From the NCBI RefSeq assembly GCF_025165815.1, contig NZ_JAFFZE010000010.1:310001-374000 (forward strand): 64,000 bases of DNA, given 5' to 3'. The stretch is from Actinophytocola gossypii. Its GTDB lineage: Bacteria; Actinomycetota; Actinomycetes; Mycobacteriales; Pseudonocardiaceae. The notes beneath the pieces were generated by a model. It searched no databases. It was not told the origin of the DNA and saw nothing but the letters and a program-made list of their open reading frames with translations. The position numbers were made by a program, and so were the translations under genes. Of the stretch, positions 53,593 through 63,497 are shown one piece after another. Numbering within the stretch: the first letter of the stretch is position 1; each line of letters begins with the position of its first letter.

Positions 53593-54536
53593 TGTCTGAG
53601 GTGGAGAGCGGGCGCATGCGGGTAGCCGAGGAGGTGTCGTCGGCGCTGGCCGGCGGCGGCGCGGTCGTCGCGCTGGAGAGCACGATCCTGGCGCACGGGC
53701 TGCCGCCGGGGCGCAACCGGAAGGTCGCCGCCTCGGTCGAGGACGCGGTACGCGCGGCCGGCGCGGTGCCGGCCACGATCGCCGTGCTGGACGGCCGCCT
53801 GCGCGTGGGCCTCGACGGGGCCGACCTGGACCGGGTGTGCGACCCGGACGCCGACCTGGCGAAGCTGTCGGCCCGTGATCTCGGCCCGGCGCTCGCGCTC
53901 GGCCGGGACGGCGCGACCACGATCGCCAGCACGACCCTGATCGCCAACGCGGCGGGCATCGGTGTGTTCGGCACCGGCGGCCTGGGCGGGGTGCACCTGC
54001 CGGCACCGGGCCAGACGGCGTCCTGGGACGTGTCCGCCGACCTGGACGTGCTGGGGTCCACACCGGTCGCGGTGGTGTGCTCCGGGGTGAAGTCGGTGCT
54101 GGACATCGCGGCCACCATCGAGGTGCTGGAGACCCGCTCGGTGCCGGTGCTGGGGTACCGGACCGACACGTTCCCGGCGTTCTACCGGCGCGAGTCGCGG
54201 TTCGGCGTGCCGTGGCGGGTGGACACGCCGGCGTCGGCGGCCTCGGTGGTCGCCGCGCACCGGAGCCGCGGGCCCGGCTCGGGGGTGCTGGTGGTGAACC
54301 CGGTGCCCGCCGAGCACGAGCTGGACGCCGACCTGCACGACCGGCTGCTCGCCGAGGGCATGGCGCGGGTGGCCGCGTCGGACGTGCGTGGCGGCGACGT
54401 GACCCCGGTGCTGCTGGAGCACTTCCACACCGCGAGCGGCGGCGCGTCGCTGGACGCGAACGAGGCGCTGGTGCTGGACAACGTGCGGGTGGCCGCCGAG
54501 ATCGCGGTGGAGCTGGCCGCTCAGCGACCGGTGTAG
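53592..54536 (+). CDS. psuG: Pseudouridine-5'-phosphate glycosidase
   Basis: This 314-residue enzyme cleaves pseudouridine 5'-phosphate to uracil and ribose 5-phosphate. The active-site residues fit the E. coli enzyme: Glu29 (ALESTILAHG), an Asp near 150 (DVSADLD) and Lys167 (CSGVKSVLDI). The partner kinase is expected next to it, but the PfkB gene lies 2.6 kb on, beyond three minus-strand ABC genes. Its 3' end overlaps the convergent ATPase gene by 16 bases. Confidence 0.94.
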   Translation: MSEVESGRMRVAEEVSSALAGGGAVVALESTILAHGLPPGRNRKVAASVEDAVRAAGAVPATIAVLDGRLRVGLDGADLDRVCDPDADLAKLSARDLGPALALGRDGATTIASTTLIANAAGIGVFGTGGLGGVHLPAPGQTASWDVSADLDVLGSTPVAVVCSGVKSVLDIAATIEVLETRSVPVLGYRTDTFPAFYRRESRFGVPWRVDTPASAASVVAAHRSRGPGSGVLVVNPVPAEHELDADLHDRLLAEGMARVAASDVRGGDVTPVLLEHFHTASGGASLDANEALVLDNVRVAAEIAVELAAQRPV

Positions 54537-55474
54537 AGGCGCGCGACCACGTCCTCGATCTCCGGTTCGAGCACCGACAGGTCCCGCAGCGGCACCACCT
54601 GGGCCAGCTGGGCCACCACCTCGCCCGCGGTGGCGCCGTCCAGCGACAGCGTCACCCGCAGCCCGTCGGCCTCCACCCGCTCCACCGACGCCCCGGGCAG
54701 CGTGAGGCCGTCCGGCCACGCGGTGTCGAGGTCGGCCACGACCCGCCGCTTCGACCGGTACGCGGCGTGCAGCTGCTCCACGGTGCCGTCGTGCACCACC
54801 CGCCCGTGGTCGATCACCACGAGCCTGCGGCACAGCTTCTCGATGTCGGCCAGGTCGTGGGTGGTGAGCACGATCGTGGTGTCGCCGGTCGCGTGCAGCT
54901 CGCCGAGGAAGCCCCGCACGGCCTGTTTGCTGAGCACGTCCAGTCCGATCGTCGGCTCGTCCAGGAACAGCACGCGCGGCCCGTGCAGCAGGGCGGCGGT
55001 CAGTTCCGCGCGCATCCGCTGCCCGAGCGACAGCTGGCGCACCGGGGTGTCCAGGAACGCGTCGAGGTCCAGCAGGGACCGGCACCGCCGCAGCCGGGCC
55101 GCGTGGTCGGCCGGCGGCACCCGGTAGACGTGCCGCAGCAGGGAGAACGACTCGGTGAGCGGCAGGTCCCACCACAGCTGCGACCGCTGCCCGAACACCA
55201 CCCCGATTCGCCGGGCGAGCCGGGTGCGCTGCGGCACCGGGGTGAGCCCGCAGACCGACACCTCGCCCGCGCTTGGCGTGAGCACGCCGGTCATCATCTT
55301 CAGCGTGGTGGACTTCCCGGCCCCGTTCGGGCCGATGTAGCCGAGCAGCTCCCCCTCGGCCACGGTCAGGTCAACGCCGTCCACGGCGGTCACCACGCGC
55401 CGCTCCCGGCGCAGCCGGCCGAGCTTGCGCCACACGGTGAAGTCCTTGCGCAGCGCTGATGTCTGGATGATCAC
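54521..55474 (-). CDS. ABC-2 type exporter ATP-binding protein
   Basis: This is a 317-residue ATPase with Walker A GYIGPNGAGKSTTLKMMTG, signature LSLGQRMRAELTAALL and Walker B RVLFLDEPTIGLD. The C-terminal 90 residues form an extra domain as in the daunorubicin/NatA-type group. GTG 55474 overlaps the permease stop (GTGA). With the two permeases it forms a complete exporter; the cargo is unknown. Confidence 0.92.
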   Translation of the reverse strand: MIIQTSALRKDFTVWRKLGRLRRERRVVTAVDGVDLTVAEGELLGYIGPNGAGKSTTLKMMTGVLTPSAGEVSVCGLTPVPQRTRLARRIGVVFGQRSQLWWDLPLTESFSLLRHVYRVPPADHAARLRRCRSLLDLDAFLDTPVRQLSLGQRMRAELTAALLHGPRVLFLDEPTIGLDVLSKQAVRGFLGELHATGDTTIVLTTHDLADIEKLCRRLVVIDHGRVVHDGTVEQLHAAYRSKRRVVADLDTAWPDGLTLPGASVERVEADGLRVTLSLDGATAGEVVAQLAQVVPLRDLSVLEPEIEDVVARLYTGR

Positions 55475-56265
55475 GATCCGGTACTCCGGTAGTGGCGGAC
55501 ACCGGTTCGCCAGAACAGCGCGGCGAGCCCGGCGGCGAACAGGGCGACCAGCGGCGAGCACCAGCGCAGCCAGTCCGGCACGCCGAGCGGGTCGGACCGG
55601 CCGAGCAGCGCGAGCGCCGGCAGGTAGGCGACGAAGGCGAACCCCAGGGCGTAGGCGAACACGCGCCGGAACAGGCCGCCGAAGACGGTCGTCGGGTAGG
55701 AGGCGAAGTCGCGGCCGCCGTAGGTGAACGCGTTCGCGAACTCGCCGGACTCGATCCACCAGAACGCCACGGTGGCGGCCCCGACGAAGATCGCGCCGAA
55801 GAACACCGCGGCCGACAGCGGCGCGAGCACCACGAGCACCGCGGCCGCCGGCGACCACGCGATCGGTGCCACCACGAGCGCGACGACGTAGATCACCAGC
55901 CCCTGGACCACCCGGCCGGCCCGGCGCGCGCTGAGGTCCATCGCCAGCAGTTGCCCGAGCGCCGACAGCGGGCGCAGCAGCACCGCGTCGAACAGGCCGC
56001 CACGCACGTAGATCCGCAGCCGCTCCACGTTCCCGACCGCGAAGTCGGCCAGCGGGAACCCGAGCGCGCAGATGCCGACCATCAGGAACACCTCACCCCC
56101 GCCGAACCCGCCGAGGCTGTCGTTCACGGTGAACAGCACGAACACCGTGGCCACGTCGAGCAGCGTGAGCACCGTGCTGAACACCAGCTCCAGCGTGAAC
56201 GAGAACCGGTACTGCGTCTGGCTGCGCACCTGTGCGACCAGCAGGTGCCAGTACGGGCTAGCCAC
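55471..56265 (-). CDS. ABC-2 family exporter permease
   Basis: This 264-residue protein has six membrane segments and belongs to the ABC-2 permease type that pairs with a second, related permease (YWHLLVAQVRSQTQYRFSFT; GGLFDAVLLRPLSALGQLLA). GTG 56265 overlaps the upstream permease end by eight bases. Confidence 0.88.
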   Translation of the reverse strand: MASPYWHLLVAQVRSQTQYRFSFTLELVFSTVLTLLDVATVFVLFTVNDSLGGFGGGEVFLMVGICALGFPLADFAVGNVERLRIYVRGGLFDAVLLRPLSALGQLLAMDLSARRAGRVVQGLVIYVVALVVAPIAWSPAAAVLVVLAPLSAAVFFGAIFVGAATVAFWWIESGEFANAFTYGGRDFASYPTTVFGGLFRRVFAYALGFAFVAYLPALALLGRSDPLGVPDWLRWCSPLVALFAAGLAALFWRTGVRHYRSTGS

Positions 56266-57070
56266 CCTGGATCACCAGCCGCCGGAGCCCCCGCCGCTGC
56301 ACGATTCGGGCGAGCACCACGGTCACCGCGAGCCAGGCCAGCTGCCCGGCGAGCAGCGGACCCGCCGGCCCGCGTTCCACCAGCACGTCCAGCGGCGCCT
56401 GGAGCAGCGCGGGGAACGGGGTCGCCACCCACAGCAGCGTGACCAGCCAGTCCGGCAGCAGCGGCAGCGGGAAGTACAGGCCGCTGCCGGCGCCGGCCGC
56501 GAACATCCACAGCATGCTCACGCCGCGCACGTCCAGCAGCCAGAACGCGGTAAGCCCCACCAGGTACCGGCACAGCGAGCAGATCACCACGGCCATCGCG
56601 ACCGACACCGCGAACGCCAGGTAGGCGACCGGGTTCGCCGGCAGGTACAGCCCGAACGCGAGCATGCCGACTCCCACCGGCACCACGAACCGGGTCAGCA
56701 TCGCGTAGGCGGCGCGGCCGGCGTCGGTGGCGACGTAGGTGGTCATCAGGTCCATCGGCCGCAGCAGGTCCGACACGACGTCGCCGGAGCGCACCCGCTC
56801 GGCCAGGTCGAGCTGGTTCCAGAAGTTCACCACCGAGAGCAGGCCCTGCCCGACCCAGACGAACGTGGCGAGCTGCGCGCGGTCGTACCCGCCGGCCTCC
56901 CCCGCCACGCCGGCGACCGACAGCAGCACGTAGCAGCGCATGAACCCGAACACGGTGTTGGTGAACGCACCGGCGACCGTCGCCTGCCGGTAGGTCGAGT
57001 ACCGCCGGAACCCCGCGCCGGCGACCGCGAGCACGACCCGAGCCGACCGGCTGGCGTTCGCCCCGGTCAC
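56258..57070 (-). CDS. ABC-2 family exporter permease
   Basis: This 270-residue protein has six membrane segments and is the first gene of the exporter operon. YSTYRQATVAGAFTNTVFGF and SGDVVSDLLRPMDLMTTYVA parallel the second permease, and both probably combine with the ATPase at 54521. GTG 57070 is the start next to the divergent PfkB gene. Confidence 0.88.
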   Translation of the reverse strand: MTGANASRSARVVLAVAGAGFRRYSTYRQATVAGAFTNTVFGFMRCYVLLSVAGVAGEAGGYDRAQLATFVWVGQGLLSVVNFWNQLDLAERVRSGDVVSDLLRPMDLMTTYVATDAGRAAYAMLTRFVVPVGVGMLAFGLYLPANPVAYLAFAVSVAMAVVICSLCRYLVGLTAFWLLDVRGVSMLWMFAAGAGSGLYFPLPLLPDWLVTLLWVATPFPALLQAPLDVLVERGPAGPLLAGQLAWLAVTVVLARIVQRRGLRRLVIQGG

Positions 57071-57112
57071 ACGGGTAGCCTCCGTCCGCTTCGGACCGTC
57101 GAGGGGGACATC

Positions 57113-58009
57113 ATGAGCACGATCGTCGTGGTCGGGGACGCGGGGGTGGACGTCGTCGCCGCTCATGCCGCACCGGTCGTGCACGGCGGCGACTCGCGGG
57201 CGCGGATCGCGCTCACGACCGGCGGGGCCGGCGCGAACACGGCGGCGTGGCTGGCCTGGTGCGGGGCGGACGCGGTGCTGGTCGCGCGGGTGGGCGACGA
57301 CGTGGCGGGGCGGCAGGCACGCGAGGAGCTAACCAAAGCCGGGGTGCGGTGCGCATTCGCTTTGGACCCCGACGCCGCGACCTGCTGTGTCGTGGTGCTG
57401 GTGGACGGCGGCGGCCAGCGCAGCATGCTGCCCGACCGGGGCGCGGGCGCCAGGCTGGCGCCGGCCGACCTCGATCCGGCGCTGCTCGCCGAGGCCGACC
57501 ACCTGCACCTGTCCGGCTACGTGCTGCTCGACGCCTCGACCGAGCACGCGGGTCTGGCGATGCTGGCCGCGGCCCGCGACGCCGGCCTGACCACGTCGGT
57601 CGACCCGCAGTCGGCCGGCCTGATCACCGATCCGGAGGCGTTCGTGGAGCGGTTGTCCGGGGTGGACCTGCTGCTGCCGAACCTCGACGAGCTCGCGGCG
57701 CTGACCGGCTCCCGCGACCCGGAGAGCGCGGCGAAGCTGCTGGACGCGTTCGGCGCGGTGGCGGTCACCACCGGGCCGGACGGGGCGAGCTGGGTGGGGC
57801 GGGACGCGCGGGCGTCGGTGCCGGCGGCGCCGGGCGACTGCGTGGACTCCACCGGCGCGGGCGACGCGTTCGACGCGGGCGTGCTGACCGCGTGGCTGGC
57901 CGGCGAGTCACCGGCGGACAGCCTGCTGGCCGGGGTGCGGCTGGGCGCGCTCGCGGTCGGGCGGGTGGGCGCGCAGCCCCCTACCGACCGTCCGACTGAC
58001 CGTCGATGA
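57113..58009 (+). CDS. PfkB family carbohydrate kinase, probable pseudouridine kinase
   Basis: This 298-residue ribokinase-family enzyme has an N-terminal glycine motif TTGGAGANTAAWLAWCGADA and C-terminal DSTGAGDAFDAGVLTAWLAG with the catalytic Asp. PsuK, the kinase that makes the PsuG substrate, is of this family, and psuG is close by, so pseudouridine kinase is the best guess; other sugars are possible. ATG 57113 follows GAGGGGGAC. Its end overlaps DUF3099 by 29 bases. Confidence 0.88.
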   Translation: MSTIVVVGDAGVDVVAAHAAPVVHGGDSRARIALTTGGAGANTAAWLAWCGADAVLVARVGDDVAGRQAREELTKAGVRCAFALDPDAATCCVVVLVDGGGQRSMLPDRGAGARLAPADLDPALLAEADHLHLSGYVLLDASTEHAGLAMLAAARDAGLTTSVDPQSAGLITDPEAFVERLSGVDLLLPNLDELAALTGSRDPESAAKLLDAFGAVAVTTGPDGASWVGRDARASVPAAPGDCVDSTGAGDAFDAGVLTAWLAGESPADSLLAGVRLGALAVGRVGAQPPTDRPTDRR

Positions 58010-58307
58010 CCGTGTGGCCAGGGCCTTCGATGGCCTTGGCCTCCCGCTGGTAGCGGTTGACCTCCTCGGCCTTGCGCGGCGCCCGGTCGTTGGCGATCAG
58101 CACCGCGATCCACGGCAGCGGGATCGACAGCAGCACGAACCCGAGGGCGAGCCACCACGTGTCGTGGAACAGGGCCGCGAGGACCAGACACGGGAAACGC
58201 AGCAGCATCATCGTCAGGTATTTGCGTTTGCGCGCCGCGAACTCTTCCTCGTACGACGGCGCCGCCTCGGTGATGAGTACCGGGGTGTCGTCCTGATCGC
58301 CCTTCAC
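57981..58307 (-). CDS. DUF3099 membrane protein
   Basis: This 108-residue protein has two membrane segments (YLTMMLLRFPCLVLAALFHD and WLALGFVLLSIPLPWIAVLI) between charged ends. It is a DUF3099 member, conserved near sigB in actinobacteria, of unknown function. GTG 58307 follows GGGAGGTGG. Confidence 0.85.
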   Translation of the reverse strand: MKGDQDDTPVLITEAAPSYEEEFAARKRKYLTMMLLRFPCLVLAALFHDTWWLALGFVLLSIPLPWIAVLIANDRAPRKAEEVNRYQREAKAIEGPGHTVIDGQSDGR

Positions 58308-58408
58308 GACACCACCTCCCGGGGTCCATGCTGCCACTCCGTCGCCGGGATTGCGCCATCCGGGTGGAGATGGGTCGCCGGGCGGGGTGAACCAGGTATG
58401 AAGGTGAC

Positions 58409-59146
58409 ATGACGTTGAGCGGGTTCGACACCCGACTGGACCTGTTCCAGCAGCGCCCGCTGGAACGTCTCCGGTACGCGGTCACCGAGGCCAACCTGTT
58501 GCGGCACCTCGATCCCGCGCCGCAACGGGTGCTCGACGTGGCCGGCGGCAACGGCGTGGAGGCCGTGCGGCTTGCCGCGCTCGGCCACGAGGTCACCGTG
58601 CTCGATCCGGCCGGCGCGATGCTGCACCGGGCCATCGAGACCGCGGAGAGCCAGGACGTCGCCGACCGGCTGCACGTGGTCCAGGCGGGTGCGCTGGACG
58701 CGCCGGAGGTGCTCGGCGGGCACGAGTTCGACCTGGTGCTGTGCCACAACCTGCTGCACTTCGTCGACGACCGGGACGACCGCCACGAGGTGCTGGCCGC
58801 GGTGACAGCGCCGCTGCGCGAGGGCGGGCTGCTGTCGATCCTCGGCCCGAACGCGGACTTCGACCCGCTGCACGCGGTGGTCCGCGAGTTCGACCCGGAC
58901 CAGGCCGTGCACGCGCTGTCCGGGGAGCGCGAGGCGCCGGCGGCGGAGCTGATCGCGCTGCTGGCCGGCGTCGGGTTCGCGGAGGTGGTCCGCTACGGGG
59001 TGCGCTGCGCGGCCGATCTGGTCGACCTGGCGCGGGTGGAGGACCCGGTGTTCCTGGCCGACCTGACCCGGCTCGAGGTCGCGATGGCCGACCGGATGCC
59101 GCAGCTGCTGACCGCGCGGTACTTCCACCTGGTCGCCCGCCGCTGA
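58409..59146 (+). CDS. Class I SAM-dependent methyltransferase
   Basis: This 245-residue enzyme has motif [21 protein letters not shown], then [11 protein letters not shown] and [15 protein letters not shown]. It is similar in outline to CmoM/SmtA-type methyltransferases. ATG 58409 is preceded by AAGG. The substrate is unknown. Confidence 0.88.
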   Translation: MTLSGFDTRLDLFQQRPLERLRYAVTEANLLRHLDPAPQRVLDVAGGNGVEAVRLAALGHEVTVLDPAGAMLHRAIETAESQDVADRLHVVQAGALDAPEVLGGHEFDLVLCHNLLHFVDDRDDRHEVLAAVTAPLREGGLLSILGPNADFDPLHAVVREFDPDQAVHALSGEREAPAAELIALLAGVGFAEVVRYGVRCAADLVDLARVEDPVFLADLTRLEVAMADRMPQLLTARYFHLVARR

Positions 59147-59177
59147 TCCCCGTCGAGCGCCTGCCATCATCATCGCC

Positions 59178-59603
59178 GTGCGTGCGGTGGTGGCGAGGGT
59201 GACGTCGGCGAGCGTGACCGTGGGCGACGAGGTGGTCGGGCGGATCGACGAGCCCGGCCTGCTGGTGCTGCTCGGCGTGACGACCGACGACACCCGCGAG
59301 CACGCCGCGACCATGGCCCGCAAGTTGCACGAACTCCGCGTCCTGCGCGACGAGCAGTCGTGCGCCACGGCGGACGCGCCGCTGCTCGTCGTCAGCCAGT
59401 TCACTCTTTACGGTGACACCCGCAAGGGACGCCGTCCGTCCTGGACCGCGGCCGCCCGGCCGGAGACCGCCGAGCCGTTGGTCGACGCCGTGGTGGCCGA
59501 ACTCGGCGCGCGCGGCGCGCGGGTGGAGACCGGCCGGTTCGGCGCGATGATGGCCGTGGAGTCGGTCAACGACGGGCCGTTCACGGTGCTCGTCGAGGTC
59601 TAG
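59178..59603 (+). CDS. dtd: D-aminoacyl-tRNA deacylase
   Basis: This 141-residue dimeric enzyme removes D-amino acids from mischarged tRNA. Both family motifs are present: [18 protein letters not shown] and [12 protein letters not shown] (the cross-subunit Gly-Pro element). GTG 59178 begins the conserved [15 protein letters not shown]. Length is normal. Confidence 0.96.
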   Translation: MRAVVARVTSASVTVGDEVVGRIDEPGLLVLLGVTTDDTREHAATMARKLHELRVLRDEQSCATADAPLLVVSQFTLYGDTRKGRRPSWTAAARPETAEPLVDAVVAELGARGARVETGRFGAMMAVESVNDGPFTVLVEV

Positions 59604-59675
59604 CACTCTCAGGGAAACCTCAGGTTTGGTGGAGCAACCGGTGTGGCGCGCGTGACGTCATCCAGTTGAGAACCC

Positions 59676-59702
59676 GGGAACGAAACGAACCACCCGAGCG
59701 TT
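59676..59702 (+). promoter_or_regulatory. Sigma-R/sigma-H type promoter of sigB
   Basis: GGGAAC (59676-59681), 18 bases, then GTT (59700-59702), about 130 bases upstream of sigB. This matches the stress ECF consensus GGGAAT/C-N18-GTT of Streptomyces sigma-R and its mycobacterial equivalents, which control sigB in mycobacteria. Confidence 0.6.
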
Positions 59703-59833
59703 TTGCAGAGTGTCCAGCCGAACACGGGGAACCCCAACCACAGCCACCGTTGGAGCCCGAGACCGGCGCACCGGACGTAGGCGCCGGTGTGTGACACACA
59801 GCACACCGACCCGCGAACAGGGGGAGGGAGAGC

Positions 59834-60802
59834 ATGACGGTCCCACAACAGCGCGAGCCGGAGCCCAACGAGATCGATCTCGACTCGCAGGGCCCCGCGG
59901 CCGATCTGGTCCGCGTGTACCTGAACGGCATCGGCCGGACCGCGCTCTTGACCGCGGCCCAGGAGGTCGACCTGGCCAAGCGTATCGAGGCGGGCGTGTT
60001 CGCGCAGCACATGCTCGACTCGTCCGACAGCCCGGAGGGCACGGACAGCAGCGAGCTGCGCGCACTCGTACGCGACGGGCACCGCGCGAAGAACCACCTG
60101 CTCGAGGCGAACCTGCGGCTCGTGGTGTCGCTGGCCAAGCGGTACACCGGGCGCGGCATGCCACTGCTCGACCTGATCCAGGAGGGCAACCTGGGCCTGA
60201 TCAGGGCGGTCGAGAAGTTCGACTACACCAAGGGCTTCAAGTTCTCCACGTACGCGACCTGGTGGATCCGGCAGGCCATCACCCGTGGCATGGCCGACCA
60301 GGGCCGCACCATCCGGCTGCCCGTCCACCTGGTGGAACAGGTGAACAAGCTGGCCAGGCTCAAGCGCGACCTGCACCAGCAGCTCGGCCGCGAGGCGACG
60401 AACGAGGAGCTGGCGTCCGAGGTCGGGCTGACCCCGGAGAAGGTCGCCGACCTGCTCGACCACGCGCGTGACCCGGTCAGCCTGGACATGCCGGTCGGCT
60501 CCGAGGAGGACGCCCCGCTGGGCGACTTCATCGAGGACGGCGAGGCCACCGACGCCGAGAGCGCGGTGATCTCCGGCCTGCTGCACGACGACCTGCGCCG
60601 CGTCCTCGCCACCCTCGACGACCGCGAGCAGTCGGTGATCCGGCTGCGCTACGGACTCGACGACGGCCAGCCGCACACGCTCGACCAGATCGGCAAGCGT
60701 TTCGGCCTGTCGCGCGAGCGGGTGCGCCAGATCGAGCGCGAGGTCATGTCGAAGCTGCGCCAGGGTGAGCGGGCGGAGAAGCTGCGCGCGTACGCGAGCT
60801 GA
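59834..60802 (+). CDS. sigB: Principal-like RNA polymerase sigma factor SigB
   Basis: This 322-residue group 2 sigma factor lacks the long N-terminal extension of SigA. Regions: 1.2 ([20 protein letters not shown]), 2 ([37 protein letters not shown]) and 4 ([20 protein letters not shown]). It directs stress and stationary-phase transcription. ATG 59834 follows GGGGGAGGGAG. The 230-bp leader with an ECF-type promoter suggests stress induction. Confidence 0.96.
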   Translation: MTVPQQREPEPNEIDLDSQGPAADLVRVYLNGIGRTALLTAAQEVDLAKRIEAGVFAQHMLDSSDSPEGTDSSELRALVRDGHRAKNHLLEANLRLVVSLAKRYTGRGMPLLDLIQEGNLGLIRAVEKFDYTKGFKFSTYATWWIRQAITRGMADQGRTIRLPVHLVEQVNKLARLKRDLHQQLGREATNEELASEVGLTPEKVADLLDHARDPVSLDMPVGSEEDAPLGDFIEDGEATDAESAVISGLLHDDLRRVLATLDDREQSVIRLRYGLDDGQPHTLDQIGKRFGLSRERVRQIEREVMSKLRQGERAEKLRAYAS

Positions 60803-60957
60803 GAGCAACCCTTTCCGCCGCCGTTCCGTCCTGCTCTGTGGAAGCCTTCGCGGAAGCCATTGACATGTTCCCTCGATGGGGGCACGGTCGATGCACGAGA
60901 CTACGCGCTGCGGGCGGTCGGTGACGGCCCGTAGCGCATTCCACGGGAGGTCGGGAC

Positions 60958-60977
60958 GGCCGGGGGCCGCCCCGGCC
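60958..60977. terminator. Hairpin between sigB and fumarase genes
   Basis: GGCCGGGG-GCCG-CCCCGGCC is a perfect 8-bp stem with a 4-base loop in the 273-bp gap. It ends about 100 bases before the fumarase start. No gene is seen in the gap. Confidence 0.65.
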
Positions 60978-61075
60978 TTCCGGCAACTGGTGGTCTTGCG
61001 CACCACCTCGGGGACGGCGTGGTGGTGGCGCGGTAACGTCGGGGAATCCCACCACGTGACAAGGGAGTCCCCGCT

Positions 61076-62731
61076 GTGACCGCCTCTTTCGACCATGTTG
61101 AGCTGCTGCCGATCGGCCAGGACGTCGACACCGAGTACCGGCTGGTGTCGCCGGACGGCGTGTCGACGGTCGAGGCCGCGGGGCGGACCTTCCTGCAGGT
61201 GGAGCCGTCCGCGCTGACGACGCTGGCGAAGGAGGCGGTGCGGGACATCCAGCACCTGCTGCGGTCCTCGCACCTGGCCCAGCTCCGGACGATCGTGGAC
61301 GACCCGGAGGCCAGCGGCAACGACCGCTTCGTGGCGATGGACCTGTTGCGCAACGCCTGCATCTCGGCCGGCGGGGTGCTGCCGATGTGCCAGGACACCG
61401 GTACCGCGATCGTGATGGGGAAGCGGACCGAGAACGTGCTCACCGGCGGGGCGGACGAGGCCGCGCTGGCGAAGGGGATCTTCGAGGCGTACCAGGAGCT
61501 GAACCTGCGGTACTCCCAGCTCGCGCCGGTCAGCTTCTGGGAGGAGCGCAACACCGGGACGAACCTACCGGCGCAGATCGAGCTGTTCCACAAGGACGGC
61601 GGCAAGGCCGAGTACGAGTTCCTGTTCATGGCCAAGGGCGGCGGCAGCGCCAACAAGACGTTCCTGTACCAGGAGACCAAGGCGCTGCTGAACCCGACGC
61701 GGCTGGCCAAGTTCCTGGACGAGAAGCTCCGGAGCCTCGGCACCGCCGCGTGCCCGCCGTACCACCTGGCGATCGTCGTCGGCGGAACGTCGGCCGAGTA
61801 CAACCTCAAGGTCGCCAAGCTGGCGTCCGCCAGGTACCTGGACACCCTGCCCCCGCAGGGTTCGCCGGGCGGCCACGCGTTCCGCGACGTCGACCTCGAA
61901 CAGCAGGTGCTGGAGATGACCAGGCAGTTCGGCATCGGCGCCCAGTTCGGCGGCAAGTACTTCTGCCACGACGTGCGGGTGATCCGCCTCCCCCGCCACG
62001 GCGCTTCCTGCCCGGTCGGCATCGCCGTCTCCTGCTCCGCCGACCGCCAGGCCAAGGCCAAGATCACCGCCGACGGCGTGTTCCTGGAGCAGCTGGAACG
62101 GGATCCGGCCAGGTACCTGCCCGACGTGGTCGACGAGGACCTCACCGACGAGGTCGTCCGCATCGACCTCACCCGCCCCATGGACGAGATCCGCGCGACG
62201 CTGACCCGGCTCCCGGTGAAGACCCGCCTGTCCCTGAGCGGCCCGCTGGTGGTGGCCCGCGACATCGCCCACGCGAAGATCAAGGAGCGCCTGGACGCCG
62301 GCGAGCCGATGCCCCAGTACCTGCGCGACCACCCGGTGTACTACGCCGGGCCCGCGAAGACCCCGGAGGGTTACGCCTCCGGCTCCTTCGGCCCGACGAC
62401 GGCGGGACGCATGGACTCCTACGTCGAGCAGTTCCAGGCGGCCGGCGGTTCGCAGGTGATGCTGGCGAAGGGAAACCGGTCCCGCCAGGTCACCGACTCG
62501 TGCCAGGCACACGGCGGCTTCTACCTCGGCTCGATCGGCGGCCCCGCGGCCCGGCTGGCCCAGGACTGCATCAAGCAGGTCGACGTGCTCGAGTACCCCG
62601 AACTGGGCATGGAGGCGGTGTGGAAGATCGAGGTCGAGGACTTCCCCGCCTTCATCGTCGTGGACGACAAGGGCAACGACTTCTTCGCCGGCACCTCCCA
62701 GCCGACCCTGCAGATCGCCTTCCGCCGCTGA
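61076..62731 (+). CDS. Class I (iron-sulfur) fumarate hydratase
   Basis: This 551-residue enzyme interconverts fumarate and malate with a [4Fe-4S] cluster. The cluster cysteines match E. coli FumA: Cys105 ([10 protein letters not shown]), Cys226 ([10 protein letters not shown]) and Cys320 ([11 protein letters not shown]). The N- and C-terminal domains are fused, as in FumA/FumB, and length is normal. GTG 61076 follows AAGGGAG. Class II fumarase is the commoner actinobacterial enzyme, so this oxygen-sensitive type may be an additional isozyme. Confidence 0.95.
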   Translation: MTASFDHVELLPIGQDVDTEYRLVSPDGVSTVEAAGRTFLQVEPSALTTLAKEAVRDIQHLLRSSHLAQLRTIVDDPEASGNDRFVAMDLLRNACISAGGVLPMCQDTGTAIVMGKRTENVLTGGADEAALAKGIFEAYQELNLRYSQLAPVSFWEERNTGTNLPAQIELFHKDGGKAEYEFLFMAKGGGSANKTFLYQETKALLNPTRLAKFLDEKLRSLGTAACPPYHLAIVVGGTSAEYNLKVAKLASARYLDTLPPQGSPGGHAFRDVDLEQQVLEMTRQFGIGAQFGGKYFCHDVRVIRLPRHGASCPVGIAVSCSADRQAKAKITADGVFLEQLERDPARYLPDVVDEDLTDEVVRIDLTRPMDEIRATLTRLPVKTRLSLSGPLVVARDIAHAKIKERLDAGEPMPQYLRDHPVYYAGPAKTPEGYASGSFGPTTAGRMDSYVEQFQAAGGSQVMLAKGNRSRQVTDSCQAHGGFYLGSIGGPAARLAQDCIKQVDVLEYPELGMEAVWKIEVEDFPAFIVVDDKGNDFFAGTSQPTLQIAFRR

Positions 62732-62762
62732 CCAGCGGGCCTGGCCGCGCTGCCCCCCATGA

Positions 62763-62794
62763 CCCGCAACCCGGTGGCCCCGCAACCCGGTGGC
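62763..62794. repeat. Exact 16-bp tandem duplication
   Basis: CCCGCAACCCGGTGGC occurs twice in a row (62763-62778, 62779-62794) just after the fumarase gene. Confidence 0.9.
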
Positions 62795-62827
62795 CTCGGA
62801 GGCCGCGCCTGCCCGCGTTTCCGCTGG

Positions 62828-63406
62828 TCAGCGCCCGCTTTCGAGTCGAACCGTTCGGTCGCCCAGTGGCGCGTCCAGTGTGACCGTCACCGGGCGCGGG
62901 GTCATCACCGTCGTGCACATCCGACCGTCGGCGGGGCCGCCCTGTGGCTGCGGCAGCGGGCGCGTGGCGATCACGACCTCGCTCGCCGTTTCGGTCACGA
63001 CCTCGCCCTCGACACCAGTGCAGCCGCTGGTCGCCATGGCGAACGTCTGCAGCGAGTAGCCGTCGTCGTACACCCACACCAGGCCGCGGTGCTCGTTGTA
63101 CTCGGGCACGGCGCTCGCGTCGACCTGCTCGGCCGGCACCTGCCGCACGTCGGGCGGCACCACCGGGCCGGACGGCGACAAGGTCACCCGGGCGGCGGGG
63201 GTGCCCTTCGCCTCGGTGTCCCCCGGCGGGTCCTGCGGCTTGGTTTCCGGCGGGGTCCGGGTGACCTCCGGCGGGGTCGGCTCGGCCACCACGGAGCTGC
63301 GGTCCGTTCCCGCCGACACGTCGTCCCCACCGTCCCCGGTGCCCTGGCCGCAGCCGGCGAGGCCGACCAGGCCGGCGGCAGCGGCCGCGATCAGCAATGC
63401 CCTCAT
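62828..63406 (-). CDS. Lipoprotein of unknown function, paralogue 1
   Basis: This 192-residue lipoprotein has a signal peptide with lipobox LVGLAGCGQ (Cys19), then a Gly/Thr/Pro-rich linker to about residue 95, then a small domain with DASAVPEY, LVWVYDDG, a CTGVEG pair, RMCTTVMTP and the ending LDAPLGDRTVRLESGR. The same pattern occurs in the gene at 63498, so they are tandem paralogues. Paired cysteines probably form a disulfide outside the membrane. The function is unknown. Confidence 0.8.
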   Translation of the reverse strand: MRALLIAAAAAGLVGLAGCGQGTGDGGDDVSAGTDRSSVVAEPTPPEVTRTPPETKPQDPPGDTEAKGTPAARVTLSPSGPVVPPDVRQVPAEQVDASAVPEYNEHRGLVWVYDDGYSLQTFAMATSGCTGVEGEVVTETASEVVIATRPLPQPQGGPADGRMCTTVMTPRPVTVTLDAPLGDRTVRLESGR

Positions 63407-63448
63407 GGGGACAGGACGGTAGCGGCCGCCTCGCCGGTTGCACGGGAA

Positions 63449-63486
63449 GGTGCCCGGCCGCGCAGGGGCATACGCGGCCGGGCACC
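63449..63486 (-). terminator. Perfect 14-bp hairpin between the two lipoprotein genes
   Basis: GGTGCCCGGCCGCG (63449-63462) pairs exactly with CGCGGCCGGGCACC (63473-63486) across a 10-base loop, 12 bases after the stop of the upstream lipoprotein gene. The two paralogues are therefore probably transcribed separately. Confidence 0.9.
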
Positions 63487-63497
63487 ACGGGGGAAGG

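Noticed and set aside
60803-61075. tRNA or small RNA gene between sigB and fumarase
   Set aside because: No cloverleaf or CCA-ended structure found; only a GC-rich terminator hairpin.
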